Of a stretch of 64,000 bases of DNA, positions 36,651-46,473 are shown in pieces. A program made the translations under genes and the position numbers. This DNA comes from Nectonema munidae (lineage: Eukaryota; Nematomorpha; Nectonematoida; Nectonematidae), in assembly GCA_030549495.1 (NCBI GenBank), contig JAUIRK010000891.1, positions 558,001 to 622,000 on the forward strand. The letters run 5' to 3'. The notes beneath the pieces were generated by a model that was given only the letters and a program-made list of their open reading frames with translations, made no database searches and was not told the origin of the DNA. How positions within the stretch are numbered: position 1 is the first letter of the stretch; the number at the start of each line of letters is the position of its first letter.

Positions 36651-36862
36651 AGGATTGCAAGAGTCGGGAGTCCCAGATTTTAAAGGCATATCAGTCGGAT
36701 TCGTTATCTAATTAAATTTAGAGATCCCAATTGGAATCGAAGGAAGTTTCATTTTTATAAACATGTGGATTATAAAATTCTTAAGTCGAAAGAGTTGGCT
36801 CTCAATTTTTAAAGTATTTAGACTCAGAATCGGATAATTTCTCTTCGACTCCGCATCCCTAA
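36651..36862. mobile_element. hAT-type MITE in PDCD5 intron
   Basis: AGGATTGCAAGAGTCGGGAG at the left faces cgactccgcatccctaa at the right. TGACAAAC (36643-36650) and TGACAAAA (36863-36870) flank it, 7 of 8 matching. Confidence 0.65.
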
Positions 36863-37144
36863 TGACAAAAGAAGGTTTCTCATTCTCTGTATAAGGAATA
36901 TGTTATTTTTCTCTCAAAAACACTATTTTCATTAATTTATTTTTCTCATTGCCTGTAAAATTTCACAAATATAGTTCATAAATGTGGTTTTTTACAAAAA
37001 AAAAAAAGGTCGATTCCTTTGATCAAATTATTGAATTACAAAACCTGATTTTGACACGAATAAATATTTTCCTTGGTATGAATAGTAATTGTCCCTTTAC
37101 AGATGATTGACGTTTGTCTCAGTTAAGCCAATTATTTTACTAGT

Positions 37145-37215
37145 ACCAAAAATATACCACTTTTAGTTCTATTTATCTCTTTTTTATTTTGTCTTTCTAA
37201 AATTCTACTTTTTTA
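37145..37215. repeat. Fragment of a dispersed palindromic repeat (family P)
   Basis: atataccacttttagttcta and ttttgtctttctaaaattct recur at about 46355-46445 and in the palindrome at 63075-63325. Confidence 0.5.
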
Positions 37216-37837
37216 AATACTTTTTCAAAAAAATTTTACCTAAATTAAAAAGTTTATTTATAATGTGGCCAACATTTTAAAAGGCCCTGATCAAATGCAA
37301 AAGTTAAGCAAATAAATTGCTTATATTTTAAATAGTAAAAAGATTTAATAATATGAACGAGTATTTTGTGATTTGATATTGTAAATCTTCACACTTTTTT
37401 TAAATCAAAATTACAAACAACGTAATTTGACTTCTTATATTGCAAGTATAATGTCGGGTTATAATGGTGGTGTGTTCATTGGACAAAAATTTTTTATAAT
37501 AAATTTTGAAAATTATATTTAAAAAAAAGTTTTCTTTATGAGGATGTGCGCTAGGGTGTGTCTCAAATATAGGAAAAAAATAAAAAAAGTAAAAAAAATT
37601 TTCTCATGTTCTAAAATTTTTTTATTTACAGAAATAATTATTGACAAAAAAATAAAAATGTTGTCAATGATAACCACTCGCCCAGCTAACCTAAAGTTTT
37701 TCTTTTAAAAGAGTATTTTTCTTTGGATTTTGATGCTGAATACGGTGATCTTGAAGTTAATTTTCTTTCTTTGTGAGTTTCTGATTATAAAACTTAATTA
37801 GCGCAACAGCGCGCTCAGCAAAATCATTGACTACAGC

Positions 37838-39780
37838 TTACTCTTCGACAATCTCCGATCCAACTTTGTAATCTTTGCAATTTGGCCATTCATTAGGATC
37901 GAAATTTAAAAATTCTTTACAAATTTGAAGTAGATCAAAAAAATGAAGTGTTCTCTCTGTAACAAACTGTTCCAAACCACCATTGAAATCTTCATGCTGT
38001 AATTGAAGGCGAACTTGTCGGGGACCTGATTTATTTTTAACACAACAAACCATAGCTCGTTTTGTTTCTGCAGGAACTTTTGGATCAAAGAAAGCTAGAG
38101 CAATAAGTTCATCGCTAAGATACCATAAGTGTCCACTTAATTTTTTTATAGCTGGAGCAACAAGCTGTCTGTTTTTATATGTTAAAAGATCTTTCATAAA
38201 CTCCATATCATTTCTTGGAGCAGCAGATGCCTTCGAAGCCACAATCCAGCGCTTGATGTATAAAACAACGCCAAAAACAGTTATATCCCTGAACGCTTGC
38301 TGTTCGATTTTTTTCAAAGAAATTTGATCTTTAAAAAGCCAGATTTTTATGGCATACAACAAGTTAGACATCCAACGCGCACGATGCATAGCGCCTGGTC
38401 TTCGAAAAGTTACAGGTTTTTTATGTGAAACTTCATGTCCTAAAAATATTAAAGCAAGTTCGATGAGTTCTTTATAGTCATTTCGCAATTGAGTGCCAGT
38501 GTGATAACTAATGTAAAATGAAATAAGGTTTTAAATAGGCTAATGAAATAGTAACCTCAACTTCAAGGTCAGTTGAAGCTGGTTGAAAATTCTCTTTATC
38601 GATTGACTCCCAGTTTTTTTTAAGTTATTGAAGAGAATGTTATTTAGACTAGACGAAGGGCTAAGTAAAGCGTTGCAGACTCCTCCCAAAATGACTTCGT
38701 AAATATGGTGACGGCAAGCAAAATGTAGTTGTCGATTTAATTTTTTTCTATTATTTTGCACGCACCAGTTCTGATGCTGGTGTTAGAAGCTGTGGTATCA
38801 AAACAAAGACCTTGAATCTTTCTTTCTAAGTCCCATTCTTTTAAGCAAGTTTCAACAGCATCTGCTTGAGCCAAACCAGTTCCTTTAGATTTCTGAGGTG
38901 CTCCAAGAAGTTGAACTACTTTTTGTCCTGTGACAAGGATTGGAAAACGCTCAACCATTGTTTGGCTATTAATTTACTGCCTAATGAACAGTAAGGGATG
39001 AGTTGGTCTTAAAAGCTACTTTTAGTTTTTTTGCAGTTTTAGATCTTTGTAAAGCACGTTGCCTATGAATATAGCTCGGATTGATATTATAGTTTTCTAA
39101 GTTTCCACCTAAGCTTCAAATCACTTCAGCCATAATATAAGTTTCGAGATGATGTATTTGTACGATCTAAGGCAGAGGCAAGACCCGAAGAAAGCAGATT
39201 TTAGGTCGTTTTGAGGGTGAAACAAAATTAAAGTTTAAGTTATCTGCTTGAAAAACTTTTTTGCTTAACTTTGGATCAATATTGGCATTGCCTGTGTACG
39301 ATTCATCTTCTGAAGTGTCGGTACTACTTATATCGGAAATGGAAGGTGAGAACTTTGATGAATTAAATGCCGATTCAGTCATAAAGGTTTTATAATCAAA
39401 TGCTTTTTATTCTCAGCCAACTCTCGAACTTGCTTTCGATTTTTCAGCTTTTCTTCTATCCGATCCAATGATCCAATAGTTCGTCTGCGTCCAGCTTCTC
39501 GTAGTGCTAGAAGAAACATTTGGTCTTTTTTCTTATGTCAAGCAAAGCATTCTGGTGTGCAATGTCAAATAAATCGCTAAGTTTAGTTTTTTGTTTTATT
39601 TTCCTGAGTTTCGGTTTTACGATTTCTATGTTTCTTAAGATCAAACCACTTTTTGTAAAGATTTTCAATTTTTGACTGGCAATGTTATGAAGCACGCAAT
39701 GGAATTCCTGCTTTATCCCAAAAATATTTAACGGCATTTAAAGTTGCTTTAGATGAATTGCGCAAAGTTTTTTTCTCAGT
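37838..39780 (-). pseudogene. DDE-type transposase relic of an unassigned family
   Basis: Broken minus-strand pieces follow the order of a protein family I recall from cnidarian and arthropod genomes. At about 39645-39415: KLSDLFDIAHQNALLDI, then LREAGRRRTIGSLDRIEEKL. At about 38960-38740: ERFPILVTGQKVVQLLGAPQ, then GLCFDTTASNTSIRTGACK, with an Asp in a DTTxSNT motif. At about 38740-38650: LHFACRHHIYEVILGGV. At 38488-37838 a 216-residue frame carries PGAMHRARWMSNLLYAIKIW and SGHLWYLSDELIALAFFDPK. At least four frame changes are present. DTTASNT and CRHH suggest an RNase H-fold, hAT-like enzyme. No TIRs recognised. Confidence 0.6.
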
Positions 39781-40153
39781 AACATGATGATGAAGAAAAT
39801 TTATAAAACATGTTTGTAATAAAAAGCATATCTAATGTATAGCAGAATATTCAGTACTTGTTTATCTCCCCGTTTCCCACAACTTTTTTAAGGAAAGGTT
39901 AAATTAAAAACTCACTAAAAAACTTCTAATGTGGAAAAGACGAATAATAAAAATACATTCATAGTATTTATTTCCAAAAATTTTGTAATTTTTTATATTT
40001 AATTTAATTAACTAAATTATAATAAAAAAATAGTGATACTTTTGTTTAACTTTTTCATAATAAAAATTGGGTAAAGGGCTAACCAATAAGCATCAAAGAT
40101 TCGCATTATAAACGCAGACGATTAAAATTTTTTTAATAAATTCTTTTTTCCTA

Positions 40154-40365
40154 CACTCTAAAAAATAAGATGTAAATATAACTAAAAAAGATGGTAAATA
40201 TTACTATGCCTAATTTTACTGTTTATTTAGTAAAATTACACTAAAAAATAGTAAAACGAGTTTACTCCTAAAGTAGTAAAATACTTATACTACCTAGGCA
40301 AGTAAAATGTATTTACTATTTTAAGAGTAAATATATTTTACTACCAAGTGTAGTGAAAATTTTCC
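40154..40365. repeat. Left subterminal array of short AGTAAAA motifs
   Basis: About ten copies of TAGTAAAAT, GTAAATAT or their complements (for example tttagtaaaattacac, aagtagtaaaatac, caagtaaaatgtatttacta) are packed within 200 bp. The right end has only a few (about 45895-45950). Candidate binding sites for the element's own protein; inference. Confidence 0.6.
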
Positions 40366-40404
40366 AAAAAAAAACAATTTTAAAAGTATCAAAATTATAA
40401 TTGA

Positions 40405-40515
40405 GATTTGTGGTTGCGTGTGTGTTTGGTTAGAGCGCAGGCAATGAAAACTCATAGCTTGATGTGTGTGGTGCTTCTGCGCCTTATCAATTAAAATACC
40501 ACACCACCTTTAACC
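40405..40515 (+). mobile_element. Diverged SINE inside the two-gene transposon
   Basis: tgtttggttagagcgcaggc, then tcatagcttgatgtgtgtgg and tcaattaaaataccacacca. The closest relative is the minus-strand copy at 42705-42790. Confidence 0.55.
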
Positions 40516-40599
40516 TTTATAATTCAGATACTTTGCCTACATGTAACATGGTCTGAAATCTTTGTAATTTTTCATAAACCAATAAAAAGTTAGCAGTTC

Positions 40600-40740
40600 G
40601 TGGTAGTTGTGTTGTTTTTGGTTAGATCCAGATTGAATCGAATGATCCTAGTTCAAATTCTGTTTCTGCCTGAAATTCTCAGCTCAATTTGAGCTGTGCT
40701 TCATACCTACTGGATGAAAATACCACACCACTTTTTAATT
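40600..40740 (+). mobile_element. Diverged SINE inside the two-gene transposon
   Basis: tttggttagatccagattg, box-B-like agttcaaattc, and tail ggatgaaaataccacaccac matching the family S tail. Confidence 0.55.
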
Positions 40741-40887
40741 TGAAATTTGAAGATGTTATTAATATTCTAATAGAGAAGCTGTTTAAAATGCTTTTTTTCA
40801 TAACTTCCACTTATTCTAAAATTTAGTAAATATCAAAAAAAACATCTATAATCTTTATTGAAAAAACACTTAAAAAAAAATTTACAT

Positions 40888-42649
40888 TCAATTATTTAGC
40901 TTCATTATGGCATTTAAAGTGGTTTTATCCATTTTAGAATTATCATTAATTTTGTAAATGGTACTTTTAACAAAATTAAGAGTTTTTTTCAACTCAGGCA
41001 TAAATGATAAATTATAAATATAATGGCATATGACAAATCCGATAAACAGTTCAATAAATGTATTTGATTCGAAAACAACGATATTTTCAATATTGAGTTG
41101 AAATTTGTCTTTTTCATTTGTGTATATATCATCTCTTAACTACCAGCATAATCACTTTTTCATCGAATTCTTCTCCATCTTTTAGGAAACATGACTTTTT
41201 TGAAATCTTTAAAGATGTGGGGTAATGATAGCAGAGCCAACGTATCCTTATAAACTAAAAATAAAAACTTTAAATTAGAAAAAATAAAAACTAAATTGAC
41301 ATTACATGATTTATTACAGTCATCTCCAAGGACAATGAGTTCCTTAAGTTTTTCAAACATTATATCCTCGCTCTTCAAAGCTTGTAAAATCAACTTGTCA
41401 ATAAAAATGCACATTTTTTTTTAATTTGATTTCTGGTTGCTCTATTAAGTGCGGATCCATTCTTTTGAAATCCATAATTATCTAAAAAAAAATTAAAATT
41501 TAATATAGACGTATTCTATAAATTAATTAAGATATTAAATTAAGTTATAAATTAATACATAACTTACTAGTTGATAGATGGTAAAAAAAGGATAATATTC
41601 AATGATTTGCTTTATTGGAAAACCATAATCGATTATTTCTTTTCTTCTTATATGTACTATTCATTTTAGATGTAATCATATTAAGGTCTTTAGTACTTTT
41701 ATAAAACTCATCCTTAAGATCCCTTTTATTTTTTTCATGTGACTGATAACATTCAAAATCCATCGTCCCATTATAATAAATTAAACCCCACGAGGCCTTA
41801 GTAAAAGAAGAAGGTTCTTTATTCAAGTTTCTTTTTCTTTGTTTCACTTCAGGTACATCTTTTTCTCGAAACTTCCTTTCGTTTACGAATTTATATCTAA
41901 TTTTTGTTCTTATAAAACTCTAAAGTATTTATTTAGAAAAAAATTATGAAAATAAATTGAACTTACTTTTAAATCGTCTTTTTTTAAACCAGATTTACAA
42001 AAAACATTTGGAAATTCAGTGAAAAAACTTTCTACCACTTTATTGAATTGTTGAGAAGTAGGATATCTGAAAAAGATTCTATAGAACTTAATATAAACAA
42101 TGAAAAAAAACTTACAATACACTTTTATATGACGTCATATCACAATAAATTGTCTGCACAATTCGAGAAATATCTACTTTACTTAACTCACTACCACTTT
42201 GAAGTTTAAGTAAGACACTTTTTGACAAATATTCTTTAGGAAATGTGTAACTATGAGGAAAATGTCTAAAAACTGAAAAAGTCGTAAGGCATAAACACAA
42301 TAGAATAAATTTACTTTTTTATGAGTTCATTTCCTTGAGATGTACTTGGACTGGAAGTAATTTCTTCAATAGGGGAGGTTTTTTTAAAAGTCTCATTTAA
42401 GGGACTATTTACTGTTTTATTTTTTACTTTTATCTTAATAACATTATTTTCAATAAGTTCTTTTATACTAGATTCATTCATGTCCAGATATTCACAAAGC
42501 GTTTCAACATAATAGGAGAGAAAAAATTCATCTAATTTTAAACTGAATTTATTTTTAGCGATATTTTCAAAAAGACTAACTGTAATTTTTTCATTTATTA
42601 TAATTTTTACACAGTGTTGTTCAAAATATAGTAAAACCACCTTTGACAT
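40888..42649 (-). pseudogene. Second protein of the transposon, SAMD3-like, intron-containing
   Basis: It starts MSKVVLLYFEQHCVKI (42649). Segments in order are: an N-terminal 112-residue domain ending SPSTSQGNELIKK; YTFPKEYLSKSVLLKLQSGS and DISRIVQTIYCDMTSYKSVL; YPTSQQFNKVVESFFTEFPN; SFIRTKIRYKFVNERKF; and a lysine-rich part with WGLIYYNG. Two short introns join in frame (about 42112-42070 and 41967-41919 region), with gtaagt donors and cag/tag acceptors. The C-terminus reads FESNTFIELFIGFVICHYIY, then NLSFMPELKKTLNFVKSTIY, stop at 40888. The order resembles SAMD3-like proteins repeated in fish genomes. At least two frameshifts, in A-runs at about 41650 and 41415, and one unclear junction at about 42310. 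Confidence 0.6.
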
Positions 42650-42704
42650 TTTGTTCTAAAATTAATTAAATTTGATTTTAAAATCATAAACTTTGATAAT
42701 ATAA

Positions 42705-42790
42705 AGGTTGGTGCGGTATTTTCATTAATAAGGCGCAGAAGTAACGCTCACATCAAGCTATGAGTTTTCGACACCCACAAAACCACTTTA
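42705..42790 (-). mobile_element. SINE fragment between the two transposon genes
   Basis: The reverse complement gives tcatagcttgatgtgagcgt, then cttctgcgccttattaatga and aaataccgcacc, near-matching 40425-40505. Confidence 0.6.
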
Positions 42791-42935
42791 TTTTATTTAG
42801 TGATATTATTATTATATTTTATCCAGCAAAAAATTTTGTTTTATAGTTGAGAAAAATAAGATATTTGTTAATTATGTTTAAAAAAAATTAAATATAAATT
42901 ATGACTTTAGGTTTTATTTACCTGAACAAGAGGTG

Positions 42936-45327
42936 TTATTCTTGATGAATAAAATGATTTGGTTTTATACAGCTATCATTATTTGGTAGATAGTAAATTG
43001 CATGTGGAAAGGGATCTAGTAGATCATTTAATTCAAAAATTTCATATATATTAGTTTTTTTAACAATATATGCATAGAAATGTCTATTAAAGAATGTAGT
43101 TTTAAGTTTTTCACAAAAAACATATGGCTTATCTTCGTAAATCAAACAATACTTTATCAAACTACATGATCCTCTTGGGTTTTAGTTATAACACAATCAC
43201 CTACTGTATAGATTAATCCATTTACTTTCAAAGATTCAAAGGTATGTTGAAGGTTAGTTATATTAAAACAAAAACTTTGAAAAACACTTTGTATATCAAA
43301 TGGCATGCAATTTATATCCAAAAGTTTTTACCATATTTTTCTATACTATAATTAAATAGACATTTTTTCAAATGAAAAATAAGATTGATAAAATTGATGA
43401 TGGACATAAGAATATTTTTTCTATTTTTAGCCTTCTGAAATAAAGACTTAAAATAAGAGTGTTTAGACTCAAACCGTAGAGTTTGAAAACTGGTCAAGGG
43501 GCCTAACCTTTTTATCTGTCTTGCATAATGAAGTAGAAAGTGAAATTAGGGTTTTAATCTATATCCAGGTAAGCATAGCAAAAAAGCTTGCAAAAATTTT
43601 TCTATCAGTTCTTCAAGAAATGTTATTTCTCCCTTAGTCAATGTTCTTGCGCAAATAAATTGTATGCAGTCATAAAGAGTAAAAAAGTTTCCCCAAAACT
43701 ATCATTTAGAGGAATAAGATCCCCAATAAATAAAGGTAAAAATTTTAGAAAATTGGCATTTTGTGCAGCAGTTTGCCTGAAATTTAATTTACCATTAACT
43801 AAAAAATTTAACGTTGGCTTATTTTTTTTATCAATTTTTTTAAATTTAAAGTCAATAATTCTTTTTTTTTAAATATTTATAGTAAAATATTTTTTTTCAA
43901 TAAAATGCTCCTCAAACATATAGCAATATACACCTTCAAATATACCATGTGAAATATCAGATGGAAGATCACCAATCACATGAAAATATTTAAGCTGATT
44001 TAAAGGTGAACAATGTTCTATTCCAAACTCCTTACGGAAATCAAGGTTTGCAGAAACCTTAGAAGAGTGCTCCGCGTAATTTTCAACAGTTCTTAAGGAG
44101 TTTGAATCACATGAGATTTGTGTTATTATTTGATCTTTTGTAGCTAAACAAAACCTACAAGATCTATTTGAGTTAAAACTTCTTACAAATCCCCCAATAG
44201 AATGAGCTGCAAGGTTGTCACTAATAAAAGAATAAATGGAACCATAAAAAACAAATTCTTGGTCATACTTATGAATTTTTATGCCAAAATTTTCAAGAAT
44301 AATAATATCATTTATTAGACTTTTTAAAAAAAATTTTAAAACCTACTTTTTAGACTAATGATGAATAGCACAATAAAACTAATTGAATTCCCTTTAATTT
44401 AGACCTAAATTTTAAAGGTATATTACCAAGCATCATATAAAATGCGCAAAGATTGATCTTAGTAGTTTTTTTACCAATAGGATTTGATAAACAAAAATCA
44501 TCATAAAAAATAAAATATGTAGGCAAAATTTCTGCTTAAAAAACACACTTCCTCGAAACTTTTTACCATCAAAGTAATCACGTAAAAGCATATCAGTCGA
44601 GAAGTGTGGGTTTGGAACAAAATGAAAAATGTCATCATAAGCTAGCATATACTCTAGGGTTTTTAAAATAGGTATGTACACAAACTTATCCCGTTTCTTA
44701 TCAAATGTCCCAGAATCGTTAAAGCTGAATTCTATTGGTCTTACGAATCTTAACTTTTCTTTAATATGTTTATTTAATAAGGTTGTAGATGAAAGTATAA
44801 GGTTAAAATTTTGAAAGCTTTCCCTACTTTTTTCAAAGATAGAATTAATCATATCAACAATATTTGAAGAAATATTATGTTCAGAAAGTAAATCTTCTAT
44901 ACTATTTTTGAGATGCTTATTTTTTTTTTAACAACTTCTCAATTTCCTCCTGTATTATGCTAATAACACAGCTATCCACACCGTTATGTTCTCTTAGTTT
45001 TAACAAAAACAAGGCATATGAGTCTAAAGTAAATTCATTAGTACAAGTGTCTGTTTCTTGAGAAAATGAAAGAGGTTCTCTTTCATTTTGCACTTGAATA
45101 TCCTCTTCCTTATTCCTAGAACGAATAGATAAATTTTCTTTATAAAAAGTAGAATGCTTAGATTTTACATGCCTTATTAAACTGACCGTACGCTTAAAAC
45201 TTTTAAAGCAGTTTCCAATAATGAAATTAACGAAAAAATTGTTCTCACATTCATGAGAAGTGTGATAATGAGAAATTATGCGGCTAAAGTGTTTAAAGTT
45301 AAATAAACAGTAACTGCATGTAAACAT
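42936..45327 (-). pseudogene. First protein of the transposon: C2H2 zinc finger plus putative transposase
   Basis: It starts MFTCSYCLFNFKHFSRIISH (45327), a C2H2-like finger, with a second Cys/His pair (CFKSFKRTVSLIRHVKSKH). After a frameshift in an A-run (about 44926) come DFLRDYF-type and YMLAYDD motifs. Later frames give NPIGKKTTKI and LCAFYMMLGNIPLKFRSKLK, then ISDNLAAHSIGGFVRSFNSN, RSCRFCLATKD, YFHVIGDLPSDISHGIFEG, LTSFQTLRFESKHSYFKSLF and a C-terminal domain ending in the 42936-43160 frame. The order (LPPKFRSxLxxIQL, ADNLAAHxxxGFxxSF, CRFC, PPDxxHDxxEG, MRFEAKHSFFK) is that of uncharacterised proteins repeated in fish and cnidarian genomes. I count roughly four frame breaks; some may be introns. 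Confidence 0.65.
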
Positions 45328-46025
45328 TAAAAATTAATTAAACGTATAAACAAAGACTTCTTTTACCTATAAACTAACGTTATTAAAAATGTTTAGGAGT
45401 ATCAAATAAAACAAAAATATTACTAAAAAACTTTTTAAAAAAGATTACCAAATCCAGTAGTTCTTGATACTCAAATATAATAAGAAACAGCGTTGGAAAT
45501 TTCCTCTCCAAATCAAATGAATAAAACAGCGAAGTTATCGAGAAATTTTTAAAAAATATATAGAAGATGCAAAAATAGTAAAATGCCAACTGATGAAGAT
45601 AAAGAAGTATGTTCGATTGTGCAAGCTGTATGTCTATCCCGTTTCTAAAAACGATAGAATGAATTTTCTTTCCTGAATATTCAGACTGACATGATAATAT
45701 ATCACATTTGACAAACTATTACGCATGATAAAGCTTTGCATTCTAAGATGTGTTACTTCCTTATGGACATGGAACATACACATGTCATGACAATATTTTT
45801 ACTAAATAATTCGTAAATTCAATTTCATCTACACATATCTGTCAGAGAAAAAATCTTCAACTTTCATTATTGTTATTGTAACTATGAAAACTGTAAAAGT
45901 TATATTTACTAGATAAATATACTGTTAGAGTTGTTAAATTTACTACTTTATTTTTCAGTGTATGTAAGCGAACCTTTGAATCACTCTCTATATCATTTTA
46001 TTTTGATATTTTATTTCTTTAGTAG

Positions 46026-46114
46026 GGACGATATCATTGGTCAAGCCACAAAAAGGAAAGCTTTTAGAAAATATGTTAATTCAAAATGCACAGTTAGGCA
46101 GAATTAGATGTCAA
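46026..46114 (+). CDS. PDCD5: PDCD5 internal exon (third coding exon)
   Basis: It encodes TISLVKPQKGKLLENMLIQN, then AQLGRIRCQ, aligning with the family segment LxLVKPEKxxxVENYLIQMA. The acceptor is tagtag at 46024-46025; an alternative one codon upstream breaks frame. It ends at CAA/gtaata in phase 0. It lies 66 bp after the right end of the two-gene transposon. Confidence 0.85.
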
Positions 46115-46167
46115 GTAATAATCTTTTGGATTAGTTTCGAACCCTTTTTACTTTTAATTCTATTAAG

Positions 46168-46242
46168 TTAACTGAAGAGCAACTAATATCATTTCTTGAA
46201 GAAATTAATAAACATGAAGGTAGCAAAACAACCCAAGTGAAG
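46168..46242 (+). CDS. PDCD5: PDCD5 internal exon (fourth coding exon)
   Basis: Exactly 25 codons, LTEEQLISFLEEINKHEGSK, then TTQVK, between acceptor ctattaag and donor gtagtc. It matches the family stretch VSEQxLIEILKKVxxxTxKTTxVK. Intron 3 is only 53 bp, against 9.9 kb for intron 2. The last coding exon (family FNRRKVMDSDEDD-like) was not identified. Confidence 0.87.
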
Positions 46243-46354
46243 GTAGTCTTTTTATTTCATGCATTTCATAAAGTATATTTATTTCATCTCTTCTTACTAT
46301 AAACCCATTAAATATTACTACTTTATACCTAAATTTATCTGTGTATGTGTATTG

Positions 46355-46445
46355 CTTTATATCATTTTTAGTTCTATTTTGTTTTTTTAATTTTTTAGAA
46401 AGACAATTTAGAGTTGGAAAAAGACAAAAGATATCTATAATTATT
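46355..46445. repeat. Fragment of the dispersed palindromic repeat (family P)
   Basis: tcatttttagttctattttg and agaaagacaatttagagttg match arms of the palindrome at 63075-63325. Confidence 0.5.
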
Positions 46446-46473
46446 ATATAATCAATATAATATGGGTGACAAC

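Larger units (their letters stand above)
40154..45960 (-). mobile_element. Two-gene TA-target DNA transposon
   Basis: CACTCTAAAAAATAAG at the left faces CTTTATTTTTCAGTG at the right, and TA lies outside each end (40152-40153, 45961-45962). The element is 5,807 bp and sits in PDCD5 intron 2, antisense to that gene. It carries a C2H2 zinc-finger putative transposase gene (about 45327-42936) and a second, intron-containing gene (42649-40888), both on the minus strand, plus three SINE insertions. Subterminal DNA is packed with TAGTAAAAT-type motifs. Similar ends (TA, CACTGTAAAAAAT, many short AGTAAAA blocks) occur in fish DNA transposons as I recall. A named superfamily is not assigned. Confidence 0.75.

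Noticed and set aside
43588-43872. 94-codon plus-strand frame
   Set aside because: It is the antisense shadow of the first transposon gene.
46419-46460. Possible last PDCD5 exon after a ttttttag acceptor, giving KDNLELEKDKRYL and a stop
   Set aside because: It does not resemble the PDCD5 C-terminus, and the same sequence belongs to dispersed repeat family P (also at 63.2 kb).
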